NCBI GenBank assembly: GCA_964619885.1
Contig: CAZUGA010000067.1
Location: 1-12,676, forward strand
Length of the DNA stretch: 12,676 bases
Reading direction: 5' to 3'
DNA from: CAZUGA01 sp964619885
GTDB lineage: Bacteria > Pseudomonadota > Gammaproteobacteria > Methylococcales > UBA1147
Shown here piece after piece: positions 7,510-12,676 of this stretch (position 1 is its first letter; the number at the start of each line of letters is the position of its first letter). The notes below the pieces were generated by a model. That model ran no database searches, was not told the DNA's origin, and was given only the letters and a program-made list of their open reading frames with translations. A program made the translations under genes and the position numbers.

Positions 7510-7821
7510 TTAAGGCTGAAACTCTTTTGAATTCAAAGTCTCGTCGATCTTAGTCTGTAGTTTGATCAATTGTTGATCGATTTCGGGGTTCGTAACGGTT
7601 TGGTCTTTTTTTGCCAAATTCAGTTCGTGCGCGATATTTAGCGCAGCCATAACCGCGATTCTGTCTTGTCCTACCACCCGTCCTGTGTCTCGAACTTCAC
7701 GCATTTTTTCGTCGAGTTGGCGTGCGGATTCAAGCAGATCGGCTTGTTCGGATGGCGTGCAGGCGATTCTGTATTCTTTGCCAAGAATTTTGATTTCAAC
7801 CGGCGTTATTTCGTCCGTCAC
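7510..7821 (-). CDS. zapA: Cell division protein ZapA
   Basis: Small cytoplasmic protein (103 residues, family-typical length) that binds and bundles FtsZ at the division ring. The N-terminal half matches ZapA: VEIKILGKEYRIACTPSEQADLLESARQLDEKMREVRD, then the conserved IAVMAALNIAHEL, followed by a C-terminal coiled-coil helix. The start codon is GTG at 7821, overlapping the stop of the upstream gene by 4 nt (GTGA), so translation is probably coupled. The 6S RNA gene follows about 100 nt downstream. The next usual neighbour in many relatives, a 5-formyltetrahydrofolate cyclo-ligase gene, is not present before ilvA. Confidence 0.95.
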   Translation of the reverse strand: MTDEITPVEIKILGKEYRIACTPSEQADLLESARQLDEKMREVRDTGRVVGQDRIAVMAALNIAHELNLAKKDQTVTNPEIDQQLIKLQTKIDETLNSKEFQP

Positions 7822-8036
7822 GTTCCGTGGCCCATGGATTTAAGTCGGGTGATCATCGCCTCAACTCGGTTTTTTGCCAAGGCGGTTTTTTCAATCAGGT
7901 GAGCCCGGTCCCTTACCAAATCGCTTTGCTTGGACTTTAAGGATCGGTTCTCGTTTTGGAGTTTCTGACACAACTGCAAGAGAGAATCGATTCTCTCTTC
8001 CAACCTTTTGAGTTCTTTCGTCGTAGCTTGACTCAT
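7818..8036 (-). CDS. TIGR02449-like small coiled-coil protein (ZapB-like)
   Basis: The chosen start is ATG 8036, giving a 72-residue protein (MSQATTKELKRLEERIDSLL...). The frame continues upstream to an ATG at 8117, but those 27 residues are unlike the family and would overlap the promoter. The whole protein is a leucine-heptad coiled coil followed by RAHLIEKTALAKNRVEAMITRLKSM, the conserved end of the small family placed next to zapA in pseudomonads and relatives. By length and build it resembles ZapB, which links ZapA to the division apparatus, but that role is inferred. Its coding sequence contains a 22-bp perfect palindrome (7978-7999). No strong Shine-Dalgarno precedes ATG 8036. Confidence 0.82.
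   Translation of the reverse strand: MSQATTKELKRLEERIDSLLQLCQKLQNENRSLKSKQSDLVRDRAHLIEKTALAKNRVEAMITRLKSMGHGT
7978..7999. repeat. 22-bp perfect palindrome inside the coiled-coil gene
   Basis: AAGAGAGAATC is followed at once by its exact reverse complement GATTCTCTCTT, with no spacer and no mismatch. On the minus strand it encodes EERIDSLL of the coiled-coil protein. The adjacent bases (C 7977, C 8000) do not extend it. Confidence 0.9.
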
Positions 8037-8115
8037 GGCATTCAAAGAACATGCGTTTATGGATCTGGATCGGCAACTTATTTCAGTCGACACCGTTCGG
8101 ATGTTAGCATAAGGC

Positions 8116-8123
8116 ATTATATT
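8116..8123. promoter_or_regulatory. Overlapping divergent -10 elements between the zapA-side and ygfB operons
   Basis: On the minus strand 8121-8116 reads TATAAT, serving the coiled-coil gene/zapA. On the plus strand 8118-8123 reads TATATT, a possible -10 for ygfB. Neither has a strong -35 at 17 nt. If both are used, RNA polymerase could occupy only one at a time. Confidence 0.4.
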
Positions 8124-8143
8124 GTTCAGGTCTACCGAGATTT

Positions 8144-8686
8144 ATGCGTAGGGAGTCGATTTACAGCGGTTTGCAGCAAAGGGTGCAACTTTCTGGTCAC
8201 AAAATGCCCGTTTGCGAAATCCATGGTTCCATGGTTGGAGTGTTATGCGTCGATGATTCAGTATCGTATTCCAAATGGAAACAGCAGGTCTTTGATGGTG
8301 TTGGAGCCGCTAAAAAAGGTGATGATCTTGATGGGGTTTTGTCGGCCTTATTCGATAAATCTCGGAGTGATTTAATTTCTGAGGGTTTTAGCTTCGAGCC
8401 GATATTGCCGGATGATGAAACCTCATTGGTTGAGCGCACGAGTGCACTGGCGCAGTGGTGTGAAGGATTTCTGTACGGTGTCGGGTATACCGCAACTCAA
8501 CGTGAATGGACCGGTGATTGTAGCGAAATTTTGCGGGACGTTGTGGAAATATCTAATGTCGATTTCAACGTTGCAGGAGAATCTGATGAGGCGTCATTAT
8601 TCGAATTGATCGAATACGTTCGGGTTGCGGTACAGTTATTGAAGGCGGAATTGCAGTCCGGGGGCAATTCCGGATCTATACATTAA
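8144..8686 (+). CDS. ygfB: UPF0149 family protein YgfB
   Basis: Protein of 180 residues, normal for the YgfB/YecA (UPF0149) family. Family features visible are EIHGSMVGVLCVDD near residue 25, FEPILPDDETSLVERTSALAQWCEGFLYGVG around 83-113 and the C-terminal SLFELIEYVRVAVQLL. It is a soluble, acidic, helical protein. In Pseudomonas YgfB is reported to affect antibiotic-resistance gene expression, but the role here is unknown. ATG 8144 has a GAGA 5 nt upstream. It heads the plus-strand run with pepP 52 nt further on, the same order as E. coli ygfB-pepP-ubiH-ubiI. Confidence 0.9.
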   Translation: MRRESIYSGLQQRVQLSGHKMPVCEIHGSMVGVLCVDDSVSYSKWKQQVFDGVGAAKKGDDLDGVLSALFDKSRSDLISEGFSFEPILPDDETSLVERTSALAQWCEGFLYGVGYTATQREWTGDCSEILRDVVEISNVDFNVAGESDEASLFELIEYVRVAVQLLKAELQSGGNSGSIH

Positions 8687-8738
8687 TCTCGTTTCATAAC
8701 ATGATCTTAGAGTAAACTGATTGATTTTGGTGGATGGT

Positions 8739-10061
8739 TTGAAGGCTATTAATAAAGAATTAACGCGTAGGCGCAGACAATTGATGCGTATGGTAGGTGT
8801 CGGCAATATTGCGGTAATTGCAAGCGCGCCAGTAAGCCATCGCAACAGTGATGTCGAATATCCATACCGACAAGACAGCGACTTTTATTATTTAACCGGG
8901 TTTGAGGAACCAGAGGCTTTGGCGGCTTTTATCCCGGGGAGAGCGCAAGGGGAGTATATCTTGTTTTGTCGTGAATTCGACGAAACCATGGCGTTGTGGA
9001 CCGGCCATCATGCTGGCCTTGAAGGGGCTCAAGAAAGATATGGTGCTGATGATGCATTTCCGATTGAAGATCTAGACGATATCTTGCCTGGATTACTTGA
9101 GAATAAAGAGCGGGTGTTTTATCCGATGGGGCGGAGCAATGAGCTGGATCACCATTTGCTCGAATGGGTCAATCAGTTGAGAAGTCGGATTCGGTCCGGT
9201 GTGCATGGTCCGGTGGAGTTTGTTTCTCTAGAACACCTTTTGCACGATATGAGACTTTTCAAAAGCGCGGAGGAAATTCGCTTAATGCGGAAAGCCGCGA
9301 AAATTTCCGCCCAAGGTCATGTAAGAGCAATGCAAGCAACGCGTCCCGGGCTATACGAATACCAGATTGAAGCTGAATTACTGCACGATTTTGCTCGTAA
9401 TGGAATGCGGTCAACGGCTTACCCGTCGATCGTTGCTGGTGGTCACAATGCATGTGTACTTCACTATACCGATAATTCCAGCAAGCTTAAATCGGGCGAT
9501 CTCTTGCTGATTGATGCGGGCGCTGAAAATCAATATTATGCCGCAGATATTACCAGGACGTTTCCGGTATCTGGCCGTTTTAATAGTTCTCAACGTATGA
9601 TTTATGAGTTGGTCCTAGAAGCACAAGCTGCTGCGATTGCCGAAGTGCGTCCCGGTAAGCATTGGAACGATCCGCACGATACCGCGGTTAAGGTTTTGAC
9701 CAAAGGTCTGGTGCGCTTGGGTTTGTTAAAAGGGCGGGTTTCAAAGCTGATCAAAGATGATGCCTATAAAAAGTTTTATATGCATCGAACTGGGCATTGG
9801 CTCGGAATGGATGTGCACGATGTCGGTGACTACAAGGTCGATGGGGAATGGCGAATGCTAGAGCCCGGTATGGTCCTAACGGTGGAGCCTGGATTGTATA
9901 TCCCTGTGGGTAGCAAGGGTGTGGAGAAGAAATGGCAGGGCATCGGAATTCGAATCGAAGATGACGTATTGGTCAAAAAAGACGGTTGTGAGGTATTGAC
10001 GGTCGATGTTCCCAAATCTGTCTACGAAATTGAGAAGCTGATGGAAAAAGCCTGTGCGTGA
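8739..10061 (+). CDS. pepP: Xaa-Pro aminopeptidase P
   Basis: Cytoplasmic metallopeptidase removing the N-terminal residue before proline. No ATG is available before the conserved N-terminal domain. I chose TTG 8739 (MKAINKELTRRRRQ), which lines up with E. coli MSEISRQEFQRRRQ and has GGTGGA 4 nt upstream; TTG 8721, TTG 8727 and GTG 8730 are in-frame alternatives. With this start (440 residues) the dinuclear metal ligands are Asp259 (LIDAG), Asp270 (ADITRTFP), His353 (GHWLG), Glu383 (LTVEPGLYI) and Glu407 (GIRIEDD), within one position of the E. coli numbers. All ligands are present, so it should be active. The N-terminal domain holds EYPYRQDSDFYYLTGFEEPEA. The end overlaps ubiH by 8 nt. Confidence 0.96.
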   Translation: MKAINKELTRRRRQLMRMVGVGNIAVIASAPVSHRNSDVEYPYRQDSDFYYLTGFEEPEALAAFIPGRAQGEYILFCREFDETMALWTGHHAGLEGAQERYGADDAFPIEDLDDILPGLLENKERVFYPMGRSNELDHHLLEWVNQLRSRIRSGVHGPVEFVSLEHLLHDMRLFKSAEEIRLMRKAAKISAQGHVRAMQATRPGLYEYQIEAELLHDFARNGMRSTAYPSIVAGGHNACVLHYTDNSSKLKSGDLLLIDAGAENQYYAADITRTFPVSGRFNSSQRMIYELVLEAQAAAIAEVRPGKHWNDPHDTAVKVLTKGLVRLGLLKGRVSKLIKDDAYKKFYMHRTGHWLGMDVHDVGDYKVDGEWRMLEPGMVLTVEPGLYIPVGSKGVEKKWQGIGIRIEDDVLVKKDGCEVLTVDVPKSVYEIEKLMEKACA

Positions 10062-11268
10062 TGACTACGATCTCATTATCGTCGGTGGAGGTTTGTCCGG
10101 GGGAAGTTTAGCTCTAGCATTGCAGTCAAGTGGTTTGCGGATCGCTTTGCTGGAGGCAATCACTGAGCAGCAGCGTGTAACATCCCCAGCCGGAGACCGA
10201 GCGCTAGCTTTGTCCTATGGGTCTGTAGAGATATTAGCGAAATTGGGTTTGTGGGCGGGTGCAGAGCAGCATGCAACCGCAATTACTAACATCCATATCT
10301 CCGATCGCGGCCATTTTGGCAAGACTAGGCTTTCGGCGAAGCGAGAGCGAGTTCCGGTTTTGGGTTATGTGATTACCGCCAGGGCGTTAGAGAACGAAAT
10401 AGCCGATGCGTTGGTTGCTTCACCAGTGGATTTAATTTGTCCGGCTAGGTTGATCGGTTTAAAAGCCGGCCCTGACAAAGTGTGTGTCAGCCTGAAGCGG
10501 GGTGAGGAGTCGTTGACGGCTACTGCAAGTCTGCTAGTAGGTGCGGATGGTGGGAATTCATCGGTTAGGAAGCTTCTCGGTATCGAACAAGAAATTACCG
10601 ATTACTGTCAAACCGCAATTATTACTACGGTAAAGCCAGAAATTGATCCGGTGGGGATGGCGTACGAACGATTCACGTCTTATGGGCCATTGGCTTTCCT
10701 GCCGACGCGGGAGCGCTGTTGTTCAGTAGTATGGACCCAAACCTCGGAAAATGCGCAATCGATTGCAGGGCTAAATGAAATTGAATTTGTAAATCAGCTA
10801 CAGAAAATATTCGGTTATAGACTTGGTGATTTGGTGATGGCAGGTCCCAGGGTTTCGTTTCCTTTACGTTTGATCAGAGCAAGAGGAATGACCGCAGATC
10901 GGTGCGTATTGGTCGGAAATGCGGTTCATCAGTTACACCCCGTTGCTGGGCAAGGATTTAATCTGGGTCTTAGGGATGTTGCGATATTGGCGGAAAAGCT
11001 GATTGATTGTGCTTGCGCCGGAGAGGATATTGGATCAAAAAAATTACTCGATCAGTATTCCGTGTCTAGACGTAAAGATCATGATGCGGTTGCACGGTTT
11101 ACCGATGGATTGGTGCGTTTGTTTTCTAATGAATGGGGCCCGGTATCGTGGGCTCGAAATGCTGGGTTGATCGGATTGGATTGCTTCCCATTGGGTAAGC
11201 GCGTATTGGCACGACATGCGATGGGTTTGTCCGGCCGCAGGCCCCGACTCGGGGTGGAAACGAATTAA
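10054..11268 (+). CDS. ubiH: 2-octaprenyl-6-methoxyphenol hydroxylase UbiH
   Basis: FAD monooxygenase of aerobic ubiquinone synthesis, hydroxylating ring position C1 in the Ubi complex at the inner face of the membrane. Protein of 404 residues: the FAD dinucleotide fold VGGGLSGGSLALAL starts near residue 10, the UbiH-typical ISDRGHFG is at 82-89, the GADGGNS motif is at 163-169, and GNAVHQLHPVAGQGFNLG starts at 288. The GNA in place of the usual GDA is also found in E. coli UbiH and separates it from its paralogue next door. The start is GTG 10054, with GGAAAAA just upstream, overlapping the pepP stop by 8 nt. Its stop overlaps the next start by 1 nt (TAATG), so pepP-ubiH-ubiI are very likely translated from one message. 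Confidence 0.93.
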   Translation: MRDDYDLIIVGGGLSGGSLALALQSSGLRIALLEAITEQQRVTSPAGDRALALSYGSVEILAKLGLWAGAEQHATAITNIHISDRGHFGKTRLSAKRERVPVLGYVITARALENEIADALVASPVDLICPARLIGLKAGPDKVCVSLKRGEESLTATASLLVGADGGNSSVRKLLGIEQEITDYCQTAIITTVKPEIDPVGMAYERFTSYGPLAFLPTRERCCSVVWTQTSENAQSIAGLNEIEFVNQLQKIFGYRLGDLVMAGPRVSFPLRLIRARGMTADRCVLVGNAVHQLHPVAGQGFNLGLRDVAILAEKLIDCACAGEDIGSKKLLDQYSVSRRKDHDAVARFTDGLVRLFSNEWGPVSWARNAGLIGLDCFPLGKRVLARHAMGLSGRRPRLGVETN

Positions 11269-12503
11269 TGCGGAAAAAAATAAAGGCCGACGTTGCAATC
11301 GTGGGCGGGGGTATGGTTGGTGCGACTTTGGCGTGTGCGTTATTACGCGGTGGGGTGCGAGTTGCGTTAGTGGAGTCGCATTTACCGCAGCGGCAATGGG
11401 AGTCAAGTTCAGTCGATTTACGGGTTTCAGCGTTAACGGAAGGAAGTAAGAACATATTGAATGCGCTTGGAGTCTGGTCGGGCATGGTGGATATGGGGGT
11501 GAGCCCTTACCGCTATATGGGCGTTTGGGATCCCCGGTTTGGGGGGGAATTATATTTTGACGCTGCGGATGCGGGGCGCGATTATTTGGGGCATATCGTA
11601 GAAAATCGTGTCACTGTGGCAGCACTATGGAGTGTTATTGAAAAGTTGAAGGGAGTTAGGGTTTTATGCCCTAGCCGGGTGGTCGATCTGTCCCCAAGTT
11701 ATAGTGGCTATTCACTGAGTTTGGATGATGATTGTGTTATCGAGCCGGATTTGATCGTGGCTGCAGATGGTTCCAATTCATTGATTCGCTCGATGTCAGG
11801 GATGATGGTTAAAGGATGGTCGTATGGTCAGCATGGTCTCGTTACTGTGGTTCAAACAGAAGATCCGCACAATGAAACTGCGTACCAAAGATTTTTGCAA
11901 GAGGGTCCATTGGCGTTTTTGCCATTGCGTGATGGGCGATGTTCAATTGTATGGACATTGAGTTCGGAGACCGCCAAGAAAACTCTGACATTGAGTGATT
12001 CGGAGTTCTTGGTCGTTTTAAATGAGGCGTCGGGTGGGATTTTGGGCCAAATTCAATCCGCTGGTAAAAGGGTTTCGTTCCCACTAGCACTGCACTATAC
12101 CACTTCTTATTCAGACAAAAATTTGGTTTTGATAGGTGATGCGGCGCATGCGGTGCATCCACTGGCCGGTCAAGGTGCGAATATGGGTATGTTGGATGCG
12201 GCGGCATTGGCGCAAGTTGTGATGCAGGCTAGGCAAGAAGGGCGAGCTTTATCGAGTCGTATGGTGTTACGAAGATACGAACGTTGGCGAAAAGGAGACA
12301 ATTTAGCGATGTTGTGGGGTTTGGACTTGTTGAAGAGAACATTTACCGGAGGTATGACACCTATCGGGATGGTTCGGTCTGCGGGAATGAATGCGGTAAA
12401 TAGCATGCAGCCTATAAAAAACTATTTGAATTCGTATGCGATGGGGTTGCGCGAAGATTTACCTCAGTTGGCATATGGTGAATCTTGTTGGCCTGAAGTG
12501 TAG
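11268..12503 (+). CDS. ubiI: UbiH/UbiF/VisC-family FAD hydroxylase, probably UbiI
   Basis: Second FAD hydroxylase of ubiquinone synthesis. The 411-residue protein has the FAD fold IVGGGMVGATLA at 11-22, ADGSNS at 166-171 and GDAAHAVHPLAGQGANMG at 290-307. The place directly after ubiH matches E. coli ubiI (visC, C5 hydroxylation). Sequence hints are mixed: LGHIVENRV is UbiI-like, while SPYRYMGVWDPRFGGELYFDAAD is closer to UbiF (C6 hydroxylation). UbiI is therefore the better guess from context, and UbiF or a dual-position enzyme remains possible. It is paralogous to UbiH: both share the pattern GPLAFLP, R, CS-VVW/IVW, S. ATG 11268 shares a base with the ubiH stop, with GGGGTGGA upstream as ribosome site. 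No terminator is obvious after the stop. Confidence 0.85.
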   Translation: MRKKIKADVAIVGGGMVGATLACALLRGGVRVALVESHLPQRQWESSSVDLRVSALTEGSKNILNALGVWSGMVDMGVSPYRYMGVWDPRFGGELYFDAADAGRDYLGHIVENRVTVAALWSVIEKLKGVRVLCPSRVVDLSPSYSGYSLSLDDDCVIEPDLIVAADGSNSLIRSMSGMMVKGWSYGQHGLVTVVQTEDPHNETAYQRFLQEGPLAFLPLRDGRCSIVWTLSSETAKKTLTLSDSEFLVVLNEASGGILGQIQSAGKRVSFPLALHYTTSYSDKNLVLIGDAAHAVHPLAGQGANMGMLDAAALAQVVMQARQEGRALSSRMVLRRYERWRKGDNLAMLWGLDLLKRTFTGGMTPIGMVRSAGMNAVNSMQPIKNYLNSYAMGLREDLPQLAYGESCWPEV

Positions 12504-12622
12504 CTGTATTAGATAAAGTGGTGAGTTAATAAAGGATTAAGAGATTTCCGTGTCTCATGGTAGAGAGCTTTTACTAGCAAAATAGTGTGAATGTGGCTAG
12601 TGAAAAAAGATTTAAGACTTCA

Positions 12623-12650
12623 TTGACGAAAAAGAGTGAGGCTGTATAAT
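12623..12650 (+). promoter_or_regulatory. Strong sigma70 promoter reading out of the right edge
   Basis: TTGACG (12623-12628, five of six), a 16-nt spacer ending in TG, and a perfect TATAAT (12645-12650). The TG one to two bases before the -10 resembles an extended -10. The 25 bases before the -35 are A-rich, like an UP element. The bases after the -10 (AGCTGGGC) are GC-rich, the discriminator type common at rRNA and tRNA promoters. The transcribed gene lies outside the window. Confidence 0.75.
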
Positions 12651-12676
12651 AGCTGGGCTCGATGCGGCGAAAGTTG

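Noticed and set aside
8037..8117. 27-residue N-terminal extension of the TIGR02449-like gene
   Set aside because: The extra residues look unlike the family and would start inside the -10 box region.
11044..11485. Two minus-strand open frames of about 120 codons across the ubiH/ubiI junction
   Set aside because: Both are antisense shadows of the FAD hydroxylase genes, with proline/arginine-rich low-complexity products.
12573..12601. Possible terminator hairpin ACTAGC/GCTAGT after ubiI
   Set aside because: Six AT-containing pairs with a 17-nt loop and no following T run on either strand; not a convincing terminator.
1..12676. CRISPR array, insertion sequence or phage genes
   Set aside because: No regularly spaced repeats, transposase or integrase motifs, or long terminal repeats were seen on either strand.

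Overview
The window looks like a stretch of chromosome from a gammaproteobacterium of moderate GC content. The strongest evidence is the block ygfB-pepP-ubiH-ubiI on the plus strand, divergent from a TIGR02449-type coiled-coil gene, zapA and a 6S RNA. This arrangement is typical of Gammaproteobacteria, pseudomonads included. The long two-ACT-domain IlvA, divergent from rpiA, reads much like pseudomonad proteins. The FadL-type porin, PmpA/PmpB pair and retropepsin-like protein would suit an environmental, possibly sulfur- or methane-associated lineage, but no genus can be named from this sequence.

Layout. Positions 1-827 (+) hold the 3' part of a PerM/AI-2E-family membrane protein gene cut by the window edge. 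Positions 896-2020 (-) encode an exported protein with a coiled coil and a C-terminal retropepsin-like aspartic protease domain. Positions 2215-4515 (-) form a probable three-gene unit: an outer-membrane FadL/OmpP1-family channel followed by two half-size YeeE/YedE-family (PmpA/PmpB) inner-membrane sulfur-transport proteins. Positions 4739-5395 (-) are rpiA and 5568-7097 (+) are ilvA, divergently arranged. The stretch 7098-7509 has no protein gene, but on the minus strand it carries a well-supported 6S RNA gene (about 7227-7412), directly downstream of zapA. Positions 7510-8036 (-) hold the TIGR02449-like gene and zapA, overlapping by 4 nt. Positions 8144-12503 (+) hold ygfB, pepP, ubiH and a ubiI/ubiF-type hydroxylase, tightly packed. 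The right edge (12623-12650) carries a near-consensus sigma70 promoter firing out of the window.

How the genes fit together. The two FAD hydroxylases act in aerobic ubiquinone synthesis. ZapA and the ZapB-like coiled-coil protein belong to cell division. 6S RNA modulates RNA polymerase in stationary phase. RpiA and IlvA are pentose-phosphate and isoleucine housekeeping enzymes. The accessory-looking part is 896-4515: a secreted protease-like protein beside a possible envelope-spanning sulfur-compound uptake unit.

Most of the window is ordinary core genome. The items most worth a second look are the 6S RNA, a 22-bp perfect palindrome inside the coiled-coil gene, the porin-PmpAB unit, the three-part retropepsin protein, and the strong outward promoter at the right edge.
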